The translations under genes and the position numbers were made by a program. The notes beneath the pieces were generated by a model, which was not told the origin of the DNA, made no database searches, and saw only the letters and a program-made list of their open reading frames with translations. A stretch of DNA of 41,693 bases from Cyanobacteria bacterium SBLK (GTDB lineage Bacteria; Cyanobacteriota; Cyanobacteriia; Cyanobacteriales; Spirulinaceae): contig JAGHZQ010000042.1 in assembly GCA_017746715.1 (NCBI GenBank), forward strand, positions 1 to 41,693. Direction: 5' to 3'. Each line of letters starts with the position of its first letter. Position 1 is the first letter of the stretch. Of this stretch, positions 1 to 7,128 are shown piece after piece.

Positions 1-66
1 ACAAAGGTATTCAAGAAATGGCAAACTTTCTAAGTTTTTAATCAGATTTTGTTGACAACCAAACAA
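1..66 (-). CDS. TnpB-like protein of an IS200/IS605-type element, N-terminal fragment cut by the window edge
   Basis: The 22 visible residues begin with FGCQQNLI and end with LEYLC. This resembles the start of cyanobacterial TnpB (OrfB_IS605) proteins, which open with a GCQQ motif followed by a conserved LEY/LEF-LC stretch. The start is taken as TTG at 66-64 because a near-perfect Shine-Dalgarno (AAAGGAGG on the minus strand, about 77-84) lies just upstream and no ATG is available. The catalytic RuvC part would lie left of position 1. TnpB proteins are RNA-guided nucleases encoded in these transposons. The family call rests on a short stretch and is moderately sure. Confidence 0.6.
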   Translation of the reverse strand, partial: MFGCQQNLIKNLESLPFLEYLC

Positions 67-126
67 TTGAAATCACCTCCTTTAATTATCTTATTTTATC
101 ACAAAAAAGGGTTTTATACTATAATT

Positions 127-273
127 CTAGGAATCCGCCCTGCCCTCCGCTAAAGGGCGGGGCTTTAAACCCATTTTTTTGGTAATTCCCGCGATCGCCA
201 CCATTGCTAAAATTGATATTGCTAAAAGCGTTGCCAGCCGTTGGAGAATGCGATCTATTTTGGTACAATTCAT
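127..273 (-). CDS. Small single-helix membrane protein, unknown; C-terminus possibly altered by an IS insertion
   Basis: This is a 48-residue ORF starting at ATG 273. A GAGG Shine-Dalgarno lies eight bases upstream, which favours this start over the longer frame opening at 372. Residues about 12-30 form one hydrophobic helix (LATLLAISILAMVAIAGI), preceded by a short charged N-terminus. I do not recognise a family. The last residues (RPLAEGRADS) are encoded by the hairpin that may be the end of the neighbouring insertion element. The original protein may therefore have ended differently. It could also be a chance ORF. Confidence 0.3.
   Translation of the reverse strand: MNCTKIDRILQRLATLLAISILAMVAIAGITKKMGLKPRPLAEGRADS
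135..160. repeat. Imperfect hairpin, possible left end of the TnpB-type element
   Basis: CCGCCC at 135-140 pairs with GGGCGG at 155-160 around a 14-base loop. It sits about 70-95 bases upstream of the TnpB-like start. IS200/IS605 elements are bounded by imperfect subterminal hairpins, not by inverted repeats, so this may be the element boundary. It overlaps the 3' end of the small ORF at 127-273. No second copy is visible in the window for comparison. Confidence 0.35.
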
Positions 274-457
274 AATCCATACCTCACTATGTTGAGTTTC
301 CCTGGTTTCGTTGCAATGCGGGCGATCGAGACAGCACGATTTTCTGGTACGACTTGCCAGCATCATTGGCATTGAGTAGGGGTTTCCTCAATGTCAATAA
401 GTATTAATTCCTATTATCGATAATATTTACAATTCTTAATTAAGTCAAGGTTTCATC

Positions 458-801
458 ATGTCTCAATGCTAAAAACTGTGCCAACTCTTGCAACCGCCCG
501 GAATTCTGACATTGCCGGGGATTTATGATTGCATTAGTGCCAAACTGGCAGAAGAAGCGGGGTTTGAGGCAGTTTTTGCAAGCGGTTTCGGTATGTCCGG
601 GGCAACTATCCAATTACTGGATTATTTGTAGCAACTCACGCCATGAGAGCTTGTTTTCAACAATTGCGAGAGCAAAAAACAACCGTAGAATTTAAAGAGA
701 TGGTTTCTTTTCCCGAATTCAAAAATTTTATTGGCGTGTCAAAATATCAGCAATTAGAGCACAAATTTAATGCTAGAATGGAGGAGAATCATGGACGGTA
801 A
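458..801 (+). pseudogene. Isocitrate lyase/PEP mutase-family pseudogene with premature stop and central deletion
   Basis: The frame from ATG 458 reads MSQC, hits TAA at 470, then continues in the same frame with LPGIYDCISAKLAEEAG and FEAVFASGFGMSGA, and stops at 629-631. That segment is the typical N-terminus of the isocitrate lyase/PEP mutase superfamily (carboxyvinyl-carboxyphosphonate phosphorylmutase, methylisocitrate lyase). A second frame, in sequence from about 613, reads ITGLFVATHAMRACFQQL and then VSFPEFKNFIGVSKYQQLEH, the usual C-terminus. It ends at TAA 799-801. The roughly 170-180 central residues with the barrel and metal ligands are missing, so no enzyme can be made. The junction is near 600-620. 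The 3' end overlaps the start of the next gene. Confidence 0.8.
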
Positions 802-1630
802 ACCCCCTCATCAGTCGAACAAACCAAATAACTGGCTATTGCAGCATAGAAAAAATATTACTTCTCAATTTGGAGAAGATGGTATAATCGAGAAAATTTT
901 TGAGATTATCCCCGATCGCGATCGTTGGTGCGTTGAATTTGGTGCAAGTGATGGTCGAGTCCATAGCAATACCCATCACCCGATCAATGACGGAGATTGG
1001 TCGTCGGTACAGATTGAATCTAATTCAGTGCTTTATCCAGTCTTGGAGCAAAAATATGCAGATAACGATAGAGTAACCTGTATCAATCGCATCGTCAGCT
1101 TTGAAGGGGAGAATACCCTAGATAAAATTTTACAAGAAACTTCGATCCCGCTAAACTTTGATTTTTTATCAATCGATGTTGATGGAGTCGATTATTATAT
1201 TTGGGAATCACTCGAAGTATATCGCCCTAAAGTTGTTGTCATTGAATTTAATCCATCAATTCCTCACCATGTTGCTTTCGTACAGCCTAAAAATCAAGAT
1301 ATCTGTCAAGGCTGTTCTCTACTCGCCTTACAGAAACTTGGCAAACAGAAAAATTATGAGCTTGTTGCGTCTACCGAAGTGAATGGATTTTTTGTCGATA
1401 AACAATATTTTTCTCTTTTTGGAATTCAAGATAATTCTCTTTGGCAAATAAACCAAAATTATCAATATTGGACTCATATATTTCAGTTGTATGACGGTAC
1501 AATTGTTATCGGTGGCAATAATGAATTAATTTGGCATAAAATCAAGGTCGATTTAGCAGAAACGCAGAAGCATATCCAAGTCCTACCCCCAGAAAAACTA
1601 GGATATCCCTATAGATTGTTTGATAAGTAG
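791..1630 (+). CDS. FkbM-like/class I methyltransferase-like protein, function unknown
   Basis: The product is 279 residues. ATG 791 is chosen because GGAGGA lies six bases upstream; the earlier ATG at 770 has no such site and falls inside the pseudogene tail. SQFGEDGIIEKIF at residues about 25-37, VEFGASDG at about 48-55 (a methyltransferase motif I-like loop) and FLSIDVDGVDYYIW at about 125-140 match a family of FkbM-related proteins often found near glycan and glycolipid genes. There is no signal peptide or membrane helix. The substrate cannot be read from sequence. The gene is AT-rich compared with mltA and stands alone on its strand, which hints at an accessory origin. Catalytic activity is inferred, not shown. 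Confidence 0.6.
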   Translation: MDGKPPHQSNKPNNWLLQHRKNITSQFGEDGIIEKIFEIIPDRDRWCVEFGASDGRVHSNTHHPINDGDWSSVQIESNSVLYPVLEQKYADNDRVTCINRIVSFEGENTLDKILQETSIPLNFDFLSIDVDGVDYYIWESLEVYRPKVVVIEFNPSIPHHVAFVQPKNQDICQGCSLLALQKLGKQKNYELVASTEVNGFFVDKQYFSLFGIQDNSLWQINQNYQYWTHIFQLYDGTIVIGGNNELIWHKIKVDLAETQKHIQVLPPEKLGYPYRLFDK

Positions 1631-1695
1631 TGAATTTGGAAGATGAGAAAATAGTTTTTGTTATTCGAGGGAGGCGTCATTATGGTGAATAAAAT

Positions 1696-2946
1696 CTATT
1701 TAAGCAATAAATAATATAATTGCCCATAACTGCGCGTTAAACCCGCAATTTCTCCCGCTTGTTCTCCACTGCCGACAAAATAATCAACCCGTCCCGCACC
1801 TTTAATTGCTCCTCCTGCATCCTGATCCAAAACATAGCGACTGAAATGAGTTTCCACTAATTCTCCCTCATCATTAAACTCGGGAATTGAAGTATGAATT
1901 AAAGCCAAAGCACCGGGAGGCATTAACTTTTTATCCGTGGCAATCGATCGCTTTTCACTCAAAGAAACGCCGATACTTCCCGTCGCTGGCGTGCCGTGCT
2001 TTTCCACAAAAAAGACAAAACTTTCATCGCGAGTGAGATAATCGTTCAACTCTTCCGGATGTTTGTCGAAATACTGAAAAATACGGGGTAAAGTCAATTC
2101 TTCGAGGGAAATTTTGCCATCTTTTGCCAATTCTCCGCCGACACTCGTATAATTTTTCCGCGTATTTCCCGCATAACCGACGGTTGTTTGCGTCCCATCG
2201 GTGAGGTTTAATTTGGCCGATCCTTGAATGTGAATGAGGTAGGCTTCCCAACGCGATCGCAGCCAAAATAACTCTAAACCTTTTAATTTTCCTTGGGGTC
2301 CTTGCAAGCCATCTTCTCCTTCTAATTCTTTACGAGGGGGATGAGGAAGGGGCCAAGATGCTAAATTAGGAGGGGCTTGATAAATAGGATAGCGATATTC
2401 TGAAGTCGGGACGCGACTGGCTTGATAAATGGGTTCAAAATAGGCGCTAAATAACACCGTCCCCAAGCGATCGCTACCAATGGACTGATAAAAAACAAAT
2501 TCTTGTTTGACCTTTTCTTGTAATTCTCGAGGAGAATTGGATTCAAGTAAAAGAGTGCGAAAGCGTCTTAAACTACGAAGAACGCGATCTCGGCTGATTT
2601 CTTGAATGGGATAGTTGCGATAGACGCGAATGGCTCGAGGAGAATTGAGATATTGCAAACTGCGATCGATCGCGGTGAGGAGAGTTTCGCGATCGGGGAC
2701 TTCCCAAAGCCTCTCATCTCGTCCTAAAAGTTCGGTTAACCCGTCGCAACCGTTAGGATGAGTTTCAAGAATGGGTTGCAGGGGAAACCTCGCATCCACA
2801 GGCCAATGAGGAAGACGACATTGCAAAAAAGGGGCAATATTTCCTCGAACTTCTCGATATTGTTCGGGTTGAGACCGACATCCCATCAATAGGATCGTGC
2901 CGGCGATCGCCATTAACCCAAAACGCCAGAATTTCGGTACGGTCAT
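1696..2946 (-). CDS. mltA: Membrane-bound lytic murein transglycosylase A (MltA)
   Basis: MltA cleaves the MurNAc-GlcNAc bond of peptidoglycan to give 1,6-anhydro products during wall turnover. The 416-residue product starts at ATG 2946; the frame is open two codons further to a TTG. A hydrophobic N-terminus ends in LLMGC, a lipobox, so a lipoprotein is expected. The central part carries the MltA domain, including the FWLRSRWEAYLIHIQGSAKL segment. The C-terminal 3D domain contains VLDQDAGGAIKGAGRVDYF with the aspartates that name it. Length and domain order are normal for the family. It is convergent with the FkbM-like gene and divergent from the membrane protein at 3031. Confidence 0.93.
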   Translation of the reverse strand: MTVPKFWRFGLMAIAGTILLMGCRSQPEQYREVRGNIAPFLQCRLPHWPVDARFPLQPILETHPNGCDGLTELLGRDERLWEVPDRETLLTAIDRSLQYLNSPRAIRVYRNYPIQEISRDRVLRSLRRFRTLLLESNSPRELQEKVKQEFVFYQSIGSDRLGTVLFSAYFEPIYQASRVPTSEYRYPIYQAPPNLASWPLPHPPRKELEGEDGLQGPQGKLKGLELFWLRSRWEAYLIHIQGSAKLNLTDGTQTTVGYAGNTRKNYTSVGGELAKDGKISLEELTLPRIFQYFDKHPEELNDYLTRDESFVFFVEKHGTPATGSIGVSLSEKRSIATDKKLMPPGALALIHTSIPEFNDEGELVETHFSRYVLDQDAGGAIKGAGRVDYFVGSGEQAGEIAGLTRSYGQLYYLLLK

Positions 2947-2986
2947 CACCAAATTACAAAATAATTGGGCTAGGATAGGACAAACG

Positions 2987-3000
2987 GATGCAAGTGCATC
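2987..3000. promoter_or_regulatory. Perfect short palindrome in a divergent promoter region
   Basis: GATGCA-AG-TGCATC is a perfect 6+2+6 inverted repeat. It lies in the 84-base gap between mltA (minus) and the membrane protein gene at 3031 (plus). The position suits an operator for either gene, but no regulator can be named and a chance palindrome is possible. Confidence 0.25.
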
Positions 3001-3030
3001 TCTAACAATCTTTTTTACAGGATAGCGCCA

Positions 3031-4788
3031 ATGATTGATACGCTACTCGATCGGGTGGGGAATTGGAATCCCCAACTCCTGCGGGAATTAAAAGGCCGAT
3101 TGACTCCTAAAAATATGGTAATTGCTGCGGGCGTTTCTGCGGTGGGTCAAATTTTCCTCTATTTACTCTTTAATAGTCGTTTAATCGCCGCAAACCATGC
3201 ACTGGGAGGACGACATCGCTTTTGTACGGGATCGCAAGCCGGTCGTCATTATTACGAACGCTTACCCAAGTGTATTCCGAATGGGACGCAAGGCTCTGAA
3301 ATCAATCTTTCTCTGTGGTCTTTAGACTTTTTTACCACTTTAAGTATTATCGGGATTATTGGTTTATTTGTTGTCGGCATTTATTTGCTTATTGACGATT
3401 TAGCTCGCGAAGAAAAGCGAGGAACGCTTAATTTTATTCGCTTGAGTCCTCAAAATAGCAAAAATATCTTACTCGGAAAACTTCTTGGCGTTCCCATACT
3501 GGTTTATTTAGGCGTTCTTCTCCTCATTCCCCTGCATTTTGGATTGGGAGTTGCCGCGCATATTCCTCCGCATCTGATTTTTGCTTTTTATGGAATTGTG
3601 GCGCTGAGTTGCTTCTTTTTCTACAGTGCGGCTTTACTTTTTGCTCTGACCTGTACGGGTTTAGGCGGATTGCAAGCATGGTTGGGGAGTGGTTTGGTTT
3701 TCGGTTTTTTACTGATCGTTGCTCTCAACACTTTAGAAAATCATATTCCTTTTGGAATTAGTTCTTTTGATTGGCTGGCCATTTTTTATCCCGGTTATCT
3801 CCTCCCTTATTTAGTCGCTCATACTCCTAACGATCTCGGTCTTGTCGAGTATTTGAATGTTAACGATCTCGGCAATTTAACTTGGTTTAAGCGCGAAATC
3901 TGGAGCAATTCAACAACAGCTTTCGCTTTTACTTTAGTTAACTATGGTTTAGGAATTTTTCTGCTCTGGAATGGACTCGATCGCCGCTTCCACAATCGCA
4001 GTATTTCTTCTTTGAGTAAAGGACAAAGCTATTGGTTGAGTAGCAGCATTATTTTTGTTTTAATTGGTTTTGCCATCCAAAATAATCGTAATTATGGAGA
4101 TTATGCCGATAATTTGTTCGATAACTTCTTAATGGTTTTAATTCTGCAATTATTCTTGTTCTGCGGGTTAATTGCTGCGTTGACTCCTCATCGTAAAACC
4201 TTGCAAACTTGGTCTCGCTATCGCCATCAAACGACGAAACAAAACCTGCTTTGGGATTTGATGTGGGGTGAAAAAAGCCCGGCGACTTTGGCGATCGCTT
4301 TGAATTTAATCTCGGTTTCGACAATTTTCTTAACTGCGATTGCATTAGTTCCTTTGGAGAATTATCGCCTGCATCTCATCATTGGTTTGGTTGTGAGCGA
4401 CGGCGTTATTTTACTCTATGCCAGTTTGGTTCAATGGTTGTTATTGCAAAAAACAAAGCAGCGAGTTGCTTTTGCGATCGCAACAATTACAATCCTATTA
4501 GTTTTACTTCCCGTTGCCGTCAGCGTCTTGAGAATTCCTTTCTCCAGTAGCAACAACCTCTCGATTTTCGATACAACCCTGTTATCGATTGTTTCTGCTT
4601 TCCCCGTTTTATTGGGAGAAGAATACGCACGATTAACCACTCTATTCTCTCTCATCGGTCAAAGTATTGCGATCGCTGCCATTAACGTGCAAATGACACG
4701 ACAACTCAATCATTTGGGAGAATCGGATGTAAAAGCACTACTTTCGGAAAATTCTCGCTCTCGCAAACAATTATCGGGAGTCTCGTAG
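3031..4788 (+). CDS. Multi-spanning ABC-2-type permease-like protein, tandem copy 1
   Basis: This 585-residue, strongly hydrophobic protein has about a dozen predicted membrane segments. The N-terminus reads NPQLLRELKGRLTPKN, and the cytoplasmic motif REEKRGTLNFIRLSPQ sits between the early helices. Both recall ABC-2-type transporter permeases that keep a conserved RGT-LSP loop. No ATPase gene is adjacent, so the partner and substrate are unknown. Unlike the downstream copy, it has an inserted polar stretch at about residues 55-95 with two cysteines (FCTGS and KCIPN), probably periplasmic. A HIP1-type hairpin terminator follows it. A permease of a split ABC exporter is the best guess. Confidence 0.65.
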   Translation: MIDTLLDRVGNWNPQLLRELKGRLTPKNMVIAAGVSAVGQIFLYLLFNSRLIAANHALGGRHRFCTGSQAGRHYYERLPKCIPNGTQGSEINLSLWSLDFFTTLSIIGIIGLFVVGIYLLIDDLAREEKRGTLNFIRLSPQNSKNILLGKLLGVPILVYLGVLLLIPLHFGLGVAAHIPPHLIFAFYGIVALSCFFFYSAALLFALTCTGLGGLQAWLGSGLVFGFLLIVALNTLENHIPFGISSFDWLAIFYPGYLLPYLVAHTPNDLGLVEYLNVNDLGNLTWFKREIWSNSTTAFAFTLVNYGLGIFLLWNGLDRRFHNRSISSLSKGQSYWLSSSIIFVLIGFAIQNNRNYGDYADNLFDNFLMVLILQLFLFCGLIAALTPHRKTLQTWSRYRHQTTKQNLLWDLMWGEKSPATLAIALNLISVSTIFLTAIALVPLENYRLHLIIGLVVSDGVILLYASLVQWLLLQKTKQRVAFAIATITILLVLLPVAVSVLRIPFSSSNNLSIFDTTLLSIVSAFPVLLGEEYARLTTLFSLIGQSIAIAAINVQMTRQLNHLGESDVKALLSENSRSRKQLSGVS

Positions 4789-4796
4789 ATAATGAG

Positions 4797-4818
4797 AGGA
4801 GCGATCGCGATCGCTCCT
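4797..4818 (+). terminator. HIP1-derived palindrome, probable intrinsic terminator
   Basis: AGGAGCGATCG at 4797-4807 is followed directly by CGATCGCTCCT at 4808-4818. Together they form a perfect 22-base palindrome containing two overlapping HIP1 cores. A T-rich run (GTTTTGTTATGTTTTT) follows. It lies right after the stop of the first permease-like gene and before its paralogue. Confidence 0.55.
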
Positions 4819-4865
4819 TCTCGTTTTGTTATGTTTTTGAATGGCTACAAAAGAGGACAGTTCCC

Positions 4866-6461
4866 ATGATAGATGCACTACTGGACAGAATAGGAGATTG
4901 GAATCCTCAACTCCTGCGCGAACTAAAAGGACGATTAACCTCCAAAAATATTCTGATTTCTGGAGGGGTTTCTCTTGCCGTACAGGTTGCATTCTATTTT
5001 GGTTTTAGCGGTAATCATTATAGTAGAAATTTTCCGTCTTGGGTTCTCCCCCTATTTATCACCCTAAGTATTATTAGCATCATTATTTTACTGGTTGGAG
5101 GGGTATATATATTGATTGATGACCTCCAGCGAGAGGAAAAACGAGGAACGCTTAATTTTATTCGTCTGAGTCCACAAACAAGTAGAAGTATTTTATTGGG
5201 TAAGATACTTGGTGTTCCTATCTTAATTTATTTGGGGATTTTTCTCGCTGCTCCTTTGCATTTTGGCTTGGGAATTTATGCAGCAATACCCGTACATCTT
5301 ATTTTTTCTTTTTACACCATTGTTACAGTCAATTGCTTTTTATTTTACAGTGCTGCACTTTTATTTGCTTTGGTGAGTTATTCTCATAAGTTGAAAGCAT
5401 CCCTCGCATTTTCTGGCAGTGTTTTAGTTTTTATTTTTATATTGCTGTTTGTACTCATATTTTCAAGTCCAAATTTTCCATTTCCCATTGGTGCTTTTAA
5501 TTGGCTTTCTTTCTTTTATCCCGGTTATTTTATTCATTTCCTCCTCAGTCAAACGCCTCATTCTTCTGATTGGTTTAATTATTCGAGCGCCTATCTTCTC
5601 AAGAAAATAACTTGGTTTGGTTTGCCTTTCTGGAGTAATGCGATCGCGGCTTTTCTTTTCACTATCGCGAACTATTTTATTGTTATTTCTTGGCTATGGC
5701 ATGGATTAAATCGCCGCTTTCACGATCGAGAAATTTCTCCTATCGGTAAAGGTCAGAGTTATTGGAGCGGCAGTATTTTGACAGTCGTTTTAATCGGGTT
5801 TTCTTCCCAAAGTAACAATATTTATGATTTGTCTGTCAACTTTTTAGTGCTTATCATAATACAGTTTTTCCTGTATTTTGTTCTAATCCTAGCTTTAAGT
5901 CCTCGTCGCAAAACCCTACAAACTTGGTCGCGATATCGCCATCAGATCGCGCGAAAGAATTTATTTTCTGAGTTGCTATGGGGAGAAAAAAGTCCGGCAA
6001 CTTTAGCGATCGCCTTAAATTTAATCCTCGGTTCTACAATTTCACTGATTGCTTTCTTTCTCTTACCTTTTGGCGAATACCGTTCATCTCTTATCGCTAT
6101 TTTGCTTATTGGAAATGGTGTTATTTTGCTCTATGCAAGTCTCGTTCAATGGATATTCCTACAAAAAATAAAACAACCGATTGTTGTAGCGCTCTCGGTA
6201 CTAATGACTCTTTCCTCGTTACCATCAGCTCTAACAATTTTACCGGATGTTGCACTCTTTAAACCTGCTTTACTGATAACATCTATGTTCCCCATCTTTT
6301 CAGTTTATGGGTCTACTATTTCGCCAACTATTTTTCTATCTCTTATCGGTCAAGGAATTGCGATCGCAGCGATTAATATCCAAATGACGCGACAGTTACA
6401 ACATTTGGGAGAATCAGAAATGAAAGAACTGCTCTCGGTCAATTCTCATTCTCAGACATAA
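4866..6461 (+). CDS. Multi-spanning ABC-2-type permease-like protein, tandem copy 2
   Basis: This 531-residue protein is a paralogue of the protein at 3031. It shares the N-terminal NPQLLRELKGRLTSKN, the LQREEKRGTLNFIRLSPQ loop, the RKTLQTWSRYRHQ segment near residue 350, the ALLWGEKSPATLAIALN-like stretch (here LLWGEKSPATLAIALN), and the C-terminal AIAAINIQMTRQLQHLGES. It lacks the cysteine-bearing periplasmic insert of copy 1, which accounts for much of the length difference. The tandem arrangement 77 bases apart indicates local duplication, and the two may form a heterodimeric membrane complex. No ATP-binding subunit lies nearby. Transport function is inferred from the ABC-2-like loop only. 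Confidence 0.65.
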   Translation: MIDALLDRIGDWNPQLLRELKGRLTSKNILISGGVSLAVQVAFYFGFSGNHYSRNFPSWVLPLFITLSIISIIILLVGGVYILIDDLQREEKRGTLNFIRLSPQTSRSILLGKILGVPILIYLGIFLAAPLHFGLGIYAAIPVHLIFSFYTIVTVNCFLFYSAALLFALVSYSHKLKASLAFSGSVLVFIFILLFVLIFSSPNFPFPIGAFNWLSFFYPGYFIHFLLSQTPHSSDWFNYSSAYLLKKITWFGLPFWSNAIAAFLFTIANYFIVISWLWHGLNRRFHDREISPIGKGQSYWSGSILTVVLIGFSSQSNNIYDLSVNFLVLIIIQFFLYFVLILALSPRRKTLQTWSRYRHQIARKNLFSELLWGEKSPATLAIALNLILGSTISLIAFFLLPFGEYRSSLIAILLIGNGVILLYASLVQWIFLQKIKQPIVVALSVLMTLSSLPSALTILPDVALFKPALLITSMFPIFSVYGSTISPTIFLSLIGQGIAIAAINIQMTRQLQHLGESEMKELLSVNSHSQT

Positions 6462-6475
6462 TTATCAAATGTTGT

Positions 6476-7117
6476 TTAAAGATTAAAACGAACTTTTTGT
6501 TCGCTCTGACTGAGATGAGATATATCTCCTTCTAATTCTAAAACCCATTGTTCTGACGCTTTAACAACTTTAAACAAAGAACACAGTGCCACTCGATACC
6601 CGGTATTGCCTCCCACTAATCCTCGAGTCGATCCCAATACCGAAGCACCGTGACCGATTAAGAGAATATCCTCGGCAAATTCTAATACCAATTGTTGCAC
6701 GGTTCGCCCAGTTCTAGCCAACACATCCTCTTCACTTTCGGGATATTCTGGAATCACGCGAGATTCGTAACGCAGATCGATTCTCGGATACTTCTTTGCT
6801 AAGGCTTCTGGAGATAAGCGATCGGGCATTTTTGGCATCCAATCGGGATTTAACCATTCACTCAGTCCTGCTTCTAACTTAATGGGTAAATCAAGAGAAT
6901 AAGCAACCTCATTGGCAGTCTGTACCGTGCGAAGAAAAGGAGAAGCAAAGATATGTTGAATCTTCTCCAACTGCAAGCGTTTTCCAAGCTCTTTTGCCTG
7001 CATAAATCCATCTTCTGATAAAGGCGGATCGTAAGGACGCTCTGCTGTATTAAACCATTCGGGATTGACAAAATCCAATCGATTTGCGTGTCTGGCAATC
7101 CAAACAATCTGAGTCAT
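6476..7117 (-). CDS. Histidine phosphatase superfamily protein (phosphoglycerate mutase-like fold)
   Basis: The 213-residue product starts at ATG 7117, preceded by AGAGGAAATCGA, a good Shine-Dalgarno. The longer frame to 7180 would overlap the upstream helicase and is rejected. The motif ARHANR (residues 8-13, catalytic His10) replaces the commoner RHGE. Other family marks are FASPFLRTVQTA near residue 80 and LLIGHGAS near residue 150-160 with the second active-site histidine. The RHA-type N-terminus followed by a long insert before PLSEDGFMQAKELG resembles the UBASH3/Sts-1-like branch more than glycolytic mutases. It lies 11 bases downstream of the Lhr-like helicase and is probably co-transcribed with it. 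The substrate is unknown. Confidence 0.85.
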   Translation of the reverse strand: MTQIVWIARHANRLDFVNPEWFNTAERPYDPPLSEDGFMQAKELGKRLQLEKIQHIFASPFLRTVQTANEVAYSLDLPIKLEAGLSEWLNPDWMPKMPDRLSPEALAKKYPRIDLRYESRVIPEYPESEEDVLARTGRTVQQLVLEFAEDILLIGHGASVLGSTRGLVGGNTGYRVALCSLFKVVKASEQWVLELEGDISHLSQSEQKVRFNL

Positions 7118-7128
7118 TCGATTTCCTC

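Noticed and set aside
1682..1714. A ribosome-site-like GGGAGG followed by ATG and a 10-codon frame between the FkbM-like gene and mltA
   Set aside because: Too short to support; at best the start of a lost gene.
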